NCBI RefSeq assembly: GCF_900198625.1
Contig: NZ_FZPK01000040.1
Coordinates: 16,250 to 80,249, forward strand
Direction: 5' to 3'
DNA length: 64,000 nucleotides
DNA from: Helicobacter rappini
Lineage (GTDB): Bacteria > Campylobacterota > Campylobacteria > Campylobacterales > Helicobacteraceae
The notes under the pieces are model-generated. The model worked only from the letters and a program-made list of their open reading frames with translations, did no database searches and had not been told where the DNA came from. Position numbers and translations under genes: made by a program. Below are positions 25,677 through 34,201 of the stretch, one piece after another (positions within the stretch are counted from its first letter, which is position 1; every line of letters begins with the position of its first letter).

Positions 25677-27404
25677 ATGGAAATACGCGTCTATGCAGAA
25701 TGTTTGGAGCAAGGATTGGATTTTAAGGAATATTTACACAACATAAATTCTAGTTTTAATATTAAAAACATTTATCCAACAAAAGCTAGGGGCAATATTA
25801 CAACAAAAGATTCTATTTTACAAAAAATTACTAAGCTTAAAGATTTTGATGTAATCATTACTATTGTTTCACACAATCAAGAAACCCCTATTTTATTAGT
25901 AGAATACTCAACTGCTGTGCCAACAGATGATCACAAAATGCAAAGAAGTGATGTATATTTTTATTCCAGCCTTTTTAAAATACCTGTTTTAAAGATTAGC
26001 CCACATTCAAAAGGTTTGTCCAATAATCACGGTGGTGGAGATAAAATCACACTTATAAGAGAACAAAATCTCACGCTAAAAATCAACGCTCTTGTGTATT
26101 TTATAGAGTGGGAAAGTGAAAATGATTTGTTGCTTACCAACCCTAAACGCAACTCTTGCATTCCCTACAATACTAAAATAGAAAATATACTTAAAAATAT
26201 CTTATCAAAACATTTAAATTCCACTGCTTTAAATTTTTACGATGAGTTGCTTAGTGAAAATATGCAGTATTTTGATGAAAAGCATTTGGCGGAGCTAAAA
26301 GCCTCTTTTTCAAATTCTACAAGATTTCAAAAAGAAAACGAAAAACTTATTGTAAAAATTAATCGTTTTGGACACGCAATGGATCCTGATAGGGGAATTT
26401 TATTTTTTGTTAATGCTCTTTTTGAAGGTGAAAATATCATTACTAAAATTATTATAAAAAGAGAAAGGCAAAGTGGCAAGGAAAGCTACGACTCTCTTTT
26501 TGATGGTTTATCTACCCCTATACAAGATAAACTTCAAAAATTAATCAAACAGGATTTTAATGCAGACATTGCGTTAGAAGTTTTTAAAACAGCTACAAAC
26601 ATTAATGTTTTATGCAAAAAGAAAAATTCAAATCACTTTGAAATAGAGGATAACGACTTTAAAGATTTTTTAGAAAATTACAACAGCATTACTTATAAAT
26701 CTATTTTTATAAACTCTAGTTGCTTAAGGTTATGCGACACTTATAGCAATATAATATGTGAATTATCTTGGAATGCAAATGTTGCAAAAGAATATTTATT
26801 GAGTCTAAAAGGTGGTATAAACAATGCAACAACTTTATATCCACTCACAATGCAAAATGCAAAAGAAGATATTATAACTTTTGCCAGTGTAGTTCTATTG
26901 CAGAAAATTGGAGCTAAAATTCTTAGCGTGAGTTATCCGGGAGCACAGGGTGATAAGGCTATACTTATAGGCAATGGTAGGCAGACAAAGAGAATTTATG
27001 TTGATATTATCGCTCATAAAGATTCTAAAAAATGTTTTGTTTTATTGCAAGAAAATAAAGAAAAGAAAAACGATTTAAGACAAGATGAGAAAAAACTTTT
27101 AGCTATTAAGGACAATCATTTTGATTCATTGCAGGAATTGTTTCATAAAATCCATACTTCTTACATAGAAAAAGATTCTTTATATTTAGGGCTTGGCTCA
27201 AAATTTAAGTTAGATTCTATATCACCATTTTTTAGTGTTGATTATATCTTTGCTTTTGAGATTTACTCTTGCGATAAATACACAAATATACTATGGAATG
27301 TAGCTATCATCAATCTTGATTTAATACATCTTTTTAAACCACTTTTAAATGCTGAAAATAAACTTCAAGGAATGATTAGTCTTGATTTGATTTATAAGGC
27401 TTAG
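25677..27404 (+). CDS. Candidate restriction endonuclease of system 1 (unfamiliar family)
   Basis: I cannot assign this 575-residue protein to a named family. Its place, directly after two DNA methyltransferases in the same operon, suggests the cognate restriction enzyme. Near the N-terminus, DFDVII (55-60), then PILLVEYSTAVPTDDHKMQR (71-90) and VLKISP (104-109), have the layout of a PD-(D/E)xK nuclease: acidic residue, beta strand, E-x-x, then an alternative basic residue, with Glu76 as the likely second acid. Lys is replaced by Ser in the usual ExK position and may be supplied by Lys87. A Gly-rich NNHGGGDK follows. The remaining 440 residues, including SYPGAQGDKAILIGNGRQTK, are unfamiliar. 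There is no transmembrane segment. Confidence 0.6.
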   Translation: MEIRVYAECLEQGLDFKEYLHNINSSFNIKNIYPTKARGNITTKDSILQKITKLKDFDVIITIVSHNQETPILLVEYSTAVPTDDHKMQRSDVYFYSSLFKIPVLKISPHSKGLSNNHGGGDKITLIREQNLTLKINALVYFIEWESENDLLLTNPKRNSCIPYNTKIENILKNILSKHLNSTALNFYDELLSENMQYFDEKHLAELKASFSNSTRFQKENEKLIVKINRFGHAMDPDRGILFFVNALFEGENIITKIIIKRERQSGKESYDSLFDGLSTPIQDKLQKLIKQDFNADIALEVFKTATNINVLCKKKNSNHFEIEDNDFKDFLENYNSITYKSIFINSSCLRLCDTYSNIICELSWNANVAKEYLLSLKGGINNATTLYPLTMQNAKEDIITFASVVLLQKIGAKILSVSYPGAQGDKAILIGNGRQTKRIYVDIIAHKDSKKCFVLLQENKEKKNDLRQDEKKLLAIKDNHFDSLQELFHKIHTSYIEKDSLYLGLGSKFKLDSISPFFSVDYIFAFEIYSCDKYTNILWNVAIINLDLIHLFKPLLNAENKLQGMISLDLIYKA

Positions 27405-27414
27405 GAAATATCAT

Positions 27415-27516
27415 TTTAACTTTATAGAATCTTTTATCAAAGCCCTCCAAAAAGAGTGCATAAAAAGCGTGGTGCTGTGGCAAGAAAGGGAGAGAGAAGC
27501 TTACAAAAAGGTGGTA
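27415..27516 (+). repeat. 102-bp direct repeat, left copy, flanking the MboII-like system
   Basis: Aligns without gaps to 30427-30528 with about 16 mismatches by eye. Both copies keep an open frame that reads FNFIESFIKALQKECIKSVV, continuing LWQERERE, so they look like the tail of a lost protein. The two copies bracket the broken MboII-like unit. Confidence 0.75.
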
Positions 27517-27574
27517 AAATAAGGCTGCAAAACACACAAAACTAAATAAAGTCAATAAGGAAAGATTCAACTAA

Positions 27575-28432
27575 ATGAATACAATCTTTTATAAATCTAG
27601 TCAAAATATGAGCAAAGTGAGTGATTGCAGTGTGGATTTGATTATTACTTCACCGCCGTATTTTAATATCAAAGATTATGCGAAAAATGGCTACCAAGAT
27701 TTGATACATTCTCATTCTAAAAAGGGCGATTTAGGTGCTATAAGTGAATATAAAATCTATATACAAGAGCTTTTAAAAGTATGGCGTGAATGTGAGCGGG
27801 TGCTAAAGCCAAATGGCAAACTGTGTATCAATGTGCCTTTAATGCCGATGTTTAAAAAGGATTTGAGAACGCATTATAATCGCCATATTTTTGACTTACA
27901 AAGCGATATACAGCATAGTATTTTAGAATCTACTTCTCTTTTTTTACTCGATTTATATATTTGGAATCGCACCAATACCACTAAAAAATTGATGTTTGGC
28001 AGCTATCCTTATCCACGCAATTTTTACGCGCAAAATACAAGCGAATTTATCACCATTTATGTCAAAGATGGCAAGCCGCAAAACACACCACAAGAGCTAA
28101 AAGAGCAAAGCAAACTTAGCCAAAAAGAATGGGTAGAATACACCAAGTAAATCTGGGATATACCTATACCAAATAAAAGTGATGTAGCCTTTGGCAAACA
28201 CGCTGCCATTATGCCCGAAGCCATTCCTTATCGACTTATCAAGCTCTACTCTTTTATAGGGGACATTGTGCTAGATCCATTTGCTGGCAGTGGGACAACG
28301 CTAAAGGTGGCAAAGGAGCTAGAGCGGAATTTCATAGGCTATGAGATTTATCCGCATTATAAAAGTGTGATTGAAGAAAAGCTTAGGCAGTGTGGATTAT
28401 TTGCAACACAAGGGCAGGAAAATGCTAAATAA
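27575..28432 (+). pseudogene. DNA methyltransferase M2 of the MboII-like system, broken by an in-frame stop
   Basis: The frame opens MNTIFYKSSQNMSKVSDCSV with catalytic TSPPYFN (25-31) and runs 191 codons to a TAA at 28148-28150. The same frame continues immediately with IWDIPIPNKSDVAFGKHAAI, MPEAIPYRL and the SAM loop DPFAGSGTT, ending at 28432. So a single C-to-T change (CAA to TAA) cut a beta-type, TSPPY methyltransferase before its SAM site. The order of motifs and the neighbours match the second methyltransferase of MboII/HpyAII systems (GAAGA), believed to modify cytosine. An AAGGA site precedes the start. Suppression, sequence error and true loss cannot be told apart here. Confidence 0.8.
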
Positions 28433-29185
28433 AATTTATATACAAGATTGCTTTAGCTTTTTAGAATCTTTGGCAGATTCTAGCATTGATTTAGCCATAA
28501 TTGATCCGCCTTATAATCTAAAAGTAGCAAATTGGGATAGCTTTAAAAGTGAAAAAGAGTTTTTAACATTTAGCTATAAATGGATAGATTTATTACTGCC
28601 AAAAATGAAAAAAAGCGGGAGTTTTTATATCTTTAATACCCCTTATCATTGTGCGTTATTTTTGCACTATTTACAAGGAAAAGCCGTGTTTCAAAACTTC
28701 ATCACTTGGTATAAAAAAGATGGCTTAAGCACGACAAAAAACGCTTTGTAAATAATCAAGAATCTATTTTATTTTACACAATGGATTCTAAAAGCTATTA
28801 TTTTGACCCAGAATCTATCCGTGTGCCTTATGAATCAACAAGCCGCATAGAACACGCTAAAAAAAATGGAATCCTAAAAAATGGCAAAAGGTGGTATCCA
28901 AACGAAAATGGCAAACTCTGCCCTGATGTATGGGAAATCACTAGCCAAAGACATAAGCAAAAAATAAATGGCAAAACGCAAAAGCTCCACCACCCAACCA
29001 TAAAGCCTAAAGAGATGATCGAGCGAATGATAAAAGCAAGCTCTAAAAAGGGGGATTTAGTGCTAGATTTATTTAGCGGAAGTGGGACAACAAGCCTAGT
29101 AGCAAGGGAACTAGAGCGGAATTTCATCGGCTGCGAAGCGAGTATTGAATATGTGGATTCTAGCTTAGATATAAAGGGGTGTTAA
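28422..29185 (+). pseudogene. DNA adenine methyltransferase M1 of the MboII-like system, frameshifted in an A6 run
   Basis: It begins at the ATG at 28422 inside the last codons of the previous gene: MLNKIYIQDCFSFLE, then catalytic DPPYNLK (28-34), typical of N6-adenine enzymes. After GLSTTK the frame runs into NAL-stop at 28751. One base further on, the frame KKRFVNNQESILFYTMDSKS continues without a break through HHPTIKPKEMIERMIKASSK to the SAM loop DLFSGSGTT and stops at 29185. The break coincides with a run of six A (about 28733-28738); seven A would restore one protein of about 254 residues. A short homopolymer could also act as a reversible switch. The stop overlaps the endonuclease start in TAATG. 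Confidence 0.82.
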
Positions 29186-30426
29186 TGGATAAAATTTTAC
29201 AAGAGATTTTACAAATAGATTCTAGCAGGGAGTGTATAAATTTTCTAGTAAAACGAGTGCAAAGTGATAATTATAGAGGGTTGCAAATCTCACAGCACAA
29301 TCGCTACACGCAAAAAGAAATCCTAGTGATTTTACAAGAGATTTATGGGCTTTGTGGGGATAGATTATTACAAATCCGCACAAGCGATTTAAGCAAGCGA
29401 CCATATAATATTGAAGGTGAAGAAAAGTATGCAGAACTTACGACAAAAATCGCTTCAAAGCTTGGGCGTTGCACGCAAGATTCTTTGCGTAAAAATATCT
29501 TTGTAGATTTGCATAGAATGGGGCTTATTGATAGATTTAACGCTAAAAAGAAACAATTAAATCCATTTGATAATGGCACGAAAAAATACATTGCTCTTAC
29601 AGATTTTGGCATAGAGTTTTTACAAAGCACAGATATTTTCACGCAGAATTTATTTTTTACAAGGGCTTTGGAGAATCTTATGCAAGGTTTTGGCGAAGAG
29701 ATATTGAGTATTATTTTAGAGCTAGATAAGCATTATTTGACAAGAGATGAAGTATTATTTTTTGCAACTTTTCTATATCAAAAACTAGATTCTAAAACTT
29801 ATAATCGTAGTGATATTATCTCGCTCATTAGAGATTATAGAACTTTAAGTAAATTTCAAAAACAAGCTTTGAATGAAAAAATAAAATCCTATTGTGAGCC
29901 TAAAAATTTTAGTGGTGATAAAACACAAAAGAGAGACTTCCATAATTGGATAAATGAAACACAACAGATTCTAAGTCTCTTAACACAAATGGCATATTTT
30001 GAATACAATGAACACGATGTAAAGCTATATATCCGCACAGGAACTTATGGAATCTATGAGGACAATACCAAGCTTAAACGCTCCATTAAAGAAAAATATT
30101 TGTATTTCAAAAAGCACAATATCACAAAGGAAAAGGGCTTTGAATTACACCATATTGTGCCTTTGTGTTTGGCTGCAAGTAGGGCGGAATTTCAAGTTAT
30201 AGACAAATGGGAAAATATGGTTTATATAGATGCTTTTTCACACGCAAAAATCACGCAAAATAATAATGCAAATATGCAACTAAGCTTTGAAAATGATAAT
30301 GCAAATTTTAGTGATTTTAATGATTGTATTGTGCATTGTGAAAACAACACAAACATTAAATACGACACAAAAAAGCAAGAACTTATGCTAGATTATAATA
30401 AACGCATTTTAGATTCTAAAAATTGA
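29185..30426 (+). CDS. MboII/HpyAII-like type IIS restriction endonuclease (HNH), apparently intact
   Basis: A 413-residue protein, the size of R.MboII. The C-terminal half has an HNH/beta-beta-alpha-Me nuclease core: FELHHIVPLCLAASRAEF with a His-His pair near residue 321, then WENMVYIDAFSHAKIT. An N-terminal region with a winged-helix look (LGRCTQDSLRKNIFVDLHRM) may read the DNA. It starts in the TAATG overlap with the adenine methyltransferase. R.MboII-type enzymes cut a few bases from GAAGA and need two methyltransferases for protection. Here the nuclease frame is complete while both methyltransferase frames are broken, which is hard to reconcile with a healthy cell unless protection or silencing comes from elsewhere. 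Confidence 0.8.
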   Translation: MDKILQEILQIDSSRECINFLVKRVQSDNYRGLQISQHNRYTQKEILVILQEIYGLCGDRLLQIRTSDLSKRPYNIEGEEKYAELTTKIASKLGRCTQDSLRKNIFVDLHRMGLIDRFNAKKKQLNPFDNGTKKYIALTDFGIEFLQSTDIFTQNLFFTRALENLMQGFGEEILSIILELDKHYLTRDEVLFFATFLYQKLDSKTYNRSDIISLIRDYRTLSKFQKQALNEKIKSYCEPKNFSGDKTQKRDFHNWINETQQILSLLTQMAYFEYNEHDVKLYIRTGTYGIYEDNTKLKRSIKEKYLYFKKHNITKEKGFELHHIVPLCLAASRAEFQVIDKWENMVYIDAFSHAKITQNNNANMQLSFENDNANFSDFNDCIVHCENNTNIKYDTKKQELMLDYNKRILDSKN

Positions 30427-30528
30427 TTTAACTTTATAGAATCTTTCATCAAAGCTATCCAAAAAGAATGTATAAAAAGCGTGGTTTTATGGCAAGAGAG
30501 AGAAAGAGAATCTTACAAAAAGGTGATA
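30427..30528 (+). repeat. 102-bp direct repeat, right copy
   Basis: Partner of 27415-27516. It begins with the first base after the endonuclease stop codon and reads FNFIESFIKAIQKECIKSVV in frame, ending at a TAG at 30538-30540. Confidence 0.75.
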
Positions 30529-30546
30529 GAAAACCAATAGATTTAA

Positions 30547-30695
30547 GCCTTTTATATAGATTCTATTCTTGCTAAATACCTTAGCAAAAGTGGCGGTAGT
30601 GGGAAAAATTACCCAGATATTAAGTTTGTTCTTACCGTAAATATATTGCGAAAATCGCCGTGATGATAGAAGTCAAAGGCACAAAGGTAGATTAA
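30547..30695 (+). pseudogene. Remnant of another restriction enzyme (PD-(D/E)xK core)
   Basis: A short decayed piece. One frame reads DSILAKYLSKSGGSGKNYPD and continues IKFVLTV. After a shift, another frame reads KIAVMIEVKGTK. YPDIKF...VMIEVKGTK is the catalytic pattern of a PD-(D/E)xK nuclease as found at the N-terminus of large type IIG or related restriction enzymes. Stops and shifts surround it on all sides, and no methyltransferase half was found downstream. It suggests that this locus has hosted several restriction systems in turn. Confidence 0.5.
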
Positions 30696-30850
30696 AAAAG
30701 CTTTAACCGCCGACATTGCGGACAGACTTTTTTTTAACTCCACTGAAGACCCATCTCCGCTATGAATGCGATAATGAAAGATGCAAGCACCTTGCAAAGT
30801 CCAAAAGAGATAAAAAACTAAAGTTTGGTTCTATAGAAATGTATCTATCA

Positions 30851-30888
30851 ATGCTGTATTTAGATTCTACAAATCTATGATACAGCAT
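30851..30888 (+). terminator. Stem-loop followed by T-run, probable terminator
   Basis: ATGCTGTAT (30851-30859) pairs with ATACAGCAT (30880-30888); AGATT and AATCT extend the stem. TTTTCC follows, so it would stop plus-strand transcripts leaving the restriction island. The rest of 30696-31012 shows no gene. Confidence 0.6.
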
Positions 30889-31012
30889 TTTTCCTTTAAA
30901 TGAAAATCGTAAGTAAATACAAGCGGGTATTAAGCATTAACATTCCATTCAGTAGGATGCTTTTAGGATCCGCGGTGTATCATTAAGAATATTTGCTATA
31001 TTTTTAGCTGAA

Positions 31013-31881
31013 TTATTTTTTAATAAATTCAAACAATCCTGTATTCCCATTATTTTGATATTCTGGTATAGAATCAAGACCACTTTGATAAATCTCTAGA
31101 CGATCGTTTTGCCATTTCATACATTCTACAACATCGAGTGTGTTAATATAACCCATTTCAAGTATCTGCATTTCATCTAATACATCAATAATGGTTTGTG
31201 GTCGATACACTCTGTGTGCGTTAAAACACACTTTATCAATCTGCCCCACAGGCACACTAAAATATAGCTTGCCACCGGGTTTTAATACCCTTTGAAAAGC
31301 CCTCAAAGCCTTTTCCCAAGCATCTGGTTCGATAGGATCACCATATCGCCCTAATCCAAAATGCTCCACACTACACAATGCAGAAATGGATTCCAAAGAG
31401 TTATCAGCAATATTTTCTAAGAGTGTAGCGTTGGCTTGAATATATGAAATGCCACCTTTTTGATTCAAAAAGTTTGTGTCAAAGTTATTGTCCATCGGTC
31501 TAATGTCAATGAGAGTGATTTTCTGTCCTTGTGCAAGCAAATGCGCGATAAAACCAACCACAGACGAGCCAACATCATAGTGCATACTCGGCTTATTTTC
31601 TAACACTTTTCGTGCTCCCCAAATATCTTGGATAAAATATGATGAGTCCCCTATATCACCATTTTTAGCATACTTGTCATGTCGGCAAATATAATCATGT
31701 TTCGGATCGAGTATAAAGCGAGAATCTTTATTTAGTTGGGTGTATAGCTGTTTGTCTTGAGTGATTTCCTCATCGCTCATAAAGGGGTGGTTACCCCCCC
31801 CCCCCATTCTTTGTCAATCATTCTGCGGAAGGGTCGTAATATCTCGCGTTTTATCCTTTGTGGAATTGTTTTTCGTTTCAT
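31013..31881 (-). pseudogene. Phase-variable DUF268 protein, OFF state (G12)
   Basis: DUF268 proteins are SAM-methyltransferase-like and are often found in glycan loci. The conserved block is visible: HYDVGSSVVGFIAHLLAQG, LIDIRPMD, CSVEHFGLGRYGDPIEPDAW, then RVLKPGGKLYFSVPVGQ and VCFNAHRVYRP. The natural start is the ATG at 31881, preceded by GGAG, opening MKRKTIPQRIKREILRPFRR then MIDKEW. That frame enters a run of 12 G (31794-31805 on the other strand) and comes out of frame, stopping soon after. With 13 or 10 G it would join GGGGNHPFMSDEE and run to 31013, about 290 residues. An internal ATG that overlaps the G-run could in principle start the second half but has no ribosome site. Confidence 0.8.
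31794..31805 (-). repeat. Poly-C/G12 phase-variation tract
   Basis: Twelve C on the plus strand near the 5' end of the DUF268 gene. One more G would open the full reading frame. Confidence 0.92.
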
Positions 31882-32048
31882 ATGAGAATCTCCAAATTAA
31901 ATTTGTGCTATTGTAGTAAAATTGTCTAAATGATGATAGTCTAAGTATAAAATATTTCTTGGATTGCCTATTTTCCAAGCATGTTTAAATTCTCATTTTG
32001 ATAAAACCATAAAATAAAAAATATTTTAAAATTTCTTAGAATCTATGC

Positions 32049-32054
32049 TATAAT
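32049..32054 (+). promoter_or_regulatory. Probable -10 box for the repeat lipoprotein gene
   Basis: TATAAT, preceded by TGC, 33 bases before the ATG at 32087, with A/T-rich stretches upstream. Confidence 0.6.
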
Positions 32055-32086
32055 GTGTCTCACATTTTTATTCTAGGAGTTTCATT

Positions 32087-32362
32087 ATGAAAAAGTTTTT
32101 AGCAATGGCAGTTATCACAGGTTTAGCAACATTATTTGTTGCATGCGATGACAAAAAGGAAGAAAAAGCACCTGCACAAGCACCAGCAGCACAAGAAGAA
32201 GCAAAACCGGCGGAAGCACCAGCTACTACTGATAATGCAACAGAAGCACAGGGCGAGTCTAAAGAAGCTGTAGAAGCTACTAACACAGAAGAAGCAAAAC
32301 CAGCGGAAGCACCAGCTGCTACTGACAATGCGACAGAAGCACAGGATAAAGCTTCTAAGTAA
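32087..32362 (+). CDS. Small Ala/Glu/Pro-rich lipoprotein with internal repeat
   Basis: A 91-residue protein with a lipoprotein signal (MKKFLAMAVITGLATLFVAC, lipidated Cys20) followed by DDKKEEK. The mature part is low-complexity and contains a 19-residue unit, EEAKPAEAPAxTDNATEAQ, twice (bases 32195-32251 and 32288-32344), 93 bases apart. Such acidic, disordered chains tethered to a membrane may span or decorate the periplasm; the function is unknown. A TAGGAG ribosome site and a good -10 box upstream, and a stem-loop downstream, make it a complete single-gene unit. Confidence 0.85.
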   Translation: MKKFLAMAVITGLATLFVACDDKKEEKAPAQAPAAQEEAKPAEAPATTDNATEAQGESKEAVEATNTEEAKPAEAPAATDNATEAQDKASK

Positions 32363-32394
32363 TCTTTCCCATTTTTTTTGCAACATGATATAAA

Positions 32395-32416
32395 ACGGCA
32401 TAGGATATTATGCCGT
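32395..32416 (+). terminator. Perfect stem-loop after the lipoprotein gene
   Basis: ACGGCATA (32395-32402) and TATGCCGT (32409-32416) pair across a 6-base loop. AAAA precedes and ATTTCT follows, giving a weak intrinsic terminator in either direction. Confidence 0.55.
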
Positions 32417-32909
32417 ATTTCTCAATACATACTATTTTCTTATCTCTCTCTTGATACATTTTTATATTTGTTCTTAGCGTGATTTGCACAACCTAGATTG
32501 TATTCTATTTTGAGTATTTCGCAATATATGCTTGTAATTACGAAATGTATTGTATGCTTATTTCTGTTTTATTGGTAGAAGTTATGCTTGTTGTGGGTGA
32601 GATTTAGATGAAGTTGTCTTCTCACAAATGGTCTAGAATTAATATGGTATCTATATTTTTAATTAAATACAAAAATTTCACTTTCAACACTATTATGAAA
32701 CCTTACATGAAGTATTAGGAGAATTTAAAGTAAGAAAATAGGGATATTTTTTAACAAGTTACTTTAAATATTGCTATCAAAGCATATAAAAATTCAAGCA
32801 TAGTGTAAAAATATAAAGTGGGATATAAAAATATTGAGACACAATTGCGAGTTATAAAATTAAAATCACCAACAATTTCTCAAACTAGCATACAATGGGA
32901 TTTATTTTT
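32417..32909. other. 493-bp AT-rich intergenic region
   Basis: Between the lipoprotein terminator and the end of hydD. I find no coding frame, RNA gene or strong repeat here. Confidence 0.55.
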
Positions 32910-33449
32910 TTAAAAACCTTTATATGAATTATTAGCTATCTCTTGCAATGGTATATTCTTAGTTTTGCTAATATGAAAGCCTAAATTTTCCAAGTATGAA
33001 ATAGCGTTTTGCTCCATAGTTAATGCACCCCTTAAAAGAGATTCACTAAGACTAAAGGCAGTGTCTTCACCAATTACTTCAGGAACAATACCAATGACAT
33101 GCACTTGCGGTAAATCACCCATCATTTTTGTTAAATGAAGTGTTTGCAGCATCTCAACTTCGTGGGCACTTCCAGCCCAAGTAATACATGATGGAATCTT
33201 GTCAAAACTAAAGCTATATACATCACCAATTTGTGCGTTTTCAACGCTCACACAATCAAGTAATAATACATGATCGTATTCCACAATGAGTGGAATCAGC
33301 ATATTTGCCAATGTGCCACCATCAACAAATGTGATAGTATGCTCTTTGCTATCAAAAGTATAATTTACTTTTAAATAGTTACATAAATGAACACCAATAC
33401 CCTCATCTCCAAAGAGAATATTGCCAATGCCAAGCACTAAAACATTCAA
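32910..33449 (-). CDS. hydD: HydD, [NiFe]-hydrogenase maturation protease
   Basis: The endopeptidase that trims the C-terminus of the hydrogenase large subunit once nickel is in place. It has 179 residues. The start MNVLVLGIGNILFGDEGIGV contains the nickel-sensing acid (Glu16, in the GDEG motif). FVDGGT and HVIGIVPE are family motifs, the latter near the second metal-binding His (SAHEVEMLQTLH carries a third). It is the last gene of the hyd operon, 17 bases after hydC, and its substrate HydB is encoded in the same operon with a C-terminal tail of the expected type. Confidence 0.93.
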   Translation of the reverse strand: MNVLVLGIGNILFGDEGIGVHLCNYLKVNYTFDSKEHTITFVDGGTLANMLIPLIVEYDHVLLLDCVSVENAQIGDVYSFSFDKIPSCITWAGSAHEVEMLQTLHLTKMMGDLPQVHVIGIVPEVIGEDTAFSLSESLLRGALTMEQNAISYLENLGFHISKTKNIPLQEIANNSYKGF

Positions 33450-33466
33450 AACAAAAATCTCTCTCT

Positions 33467-34174
33467 TTATACTCTTTGTTCTTCTGAATAGCGAATACCG
33501 CTCACCATCGCATCAGCCCCACCATTTGGATAACGCACAGAATTCCAAATTACAAGATAAATATGCACTGGCACAAATACAATAAATACCCATGTAGCAA
33601 TATGGTGTATCGCTCTAACATTTGCTAATCCACCACATACAGAATCTATCCAGCTAAAACATGCACCCATAATGCCACCCAAACCATCATGATAGACATT
33701 TGCATAAAGATTCACACCTGTCAAACAAATAATCAAGGTTACCAATCCTAATACAAAGTATGTAGTAAATTGCAAAGGATTGTATGCACCTTTAATGTGC
33801 GGATGCTTTGCAATAAAAAGATATGCCCCAATAGTCTTCGCCCAAACAAGTGGATTTAGTAATTGCCAAAACGATGTACGTTCTGGCTTACTTGATGGTG
33901 CAAAAAAGAATAGATACACTCGAAAAATAGAAGCCGCAATCAATACAAATCCAGCTATACAATGAAAAGCTCTGTTGTATGCTTGTAAGAAAATAACTGG
34001 CTCACCACTTGCATCAGGCTGTAAGAAAGGATATGCAATATAAAATCCACTTGCTACCAAAAAAACAATCATAAATGCACGCACCCAATGTAAGAATCTA
34101 GTCATTGCACCAAATTCTAAATGCTGTTGGATTTCTTTTGCAATACCCGTGTCAATCTCTGTTCGTGTTACCAT
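33467..34174 (-). CDS. hydC: HydC, hydrogenase b-type cytochrome subunit
   Basis: The membrane diheme cytochrome that takes electrons from the hydrogenase small subunit to the quinone pool. The 235-residue protein has four membrane helices, with histidines positioned for heme ligation: FLHWVRAFMIVFLVASGFYI, NRAFHCIAGFVLIAASIF, the PLQFTTYFVLGLVTLII segment and HHIATWVFIVFVPVHIYLVI. It lies between hydB (27 bases upstream) and hydD. Confidence 0.93.
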   Translation of the reverse strand: MVTRTEIDTGIAKEIQQHLEFGAMTRFLHWVRAFMIVFLVASGFYIAYPFLQPDASGEPVIFLQAYNRAFHCIAGFVLIAASIFRVYLFFFAPSSKPERTSFWQLLNPLVWAKTIGAYLFIAKHPHIKGAYNPLQFTTYFVLGLVTLIICLTGVNLYANVYHDGLGGIMGACFSWIDSVCGGLANVRAIHHIATWVFIVFVPVHIYLVIWNSVRYPNGGADAMVSGIRYSEEQRV

Positions 34175-34201
34175 AAAAGCTCCTTAATCCAACCATGCTT
34201 T

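Noticed and set aside
28211..28432. Separate small gene with DPFAGSGTT
   Set aside because: It is in the same frame as 27575-28150 and continues it after one stop codon, so it is the 3' part of a broken gene.
28781..29185. Separate methyltransferase gene starting at 28781
   Set aside because: It lacks the catalytic DPPY and is the direct continuation of the frame starting at 28422 after a one-base shift.
31013..31807. Full gene starting at the ATG that overlaps the G-run (MGGGGN)
   Set aside because: There is no ribosome site, whereas an ATG with GGAG lies upstream in the frame that would be restored by one more G.
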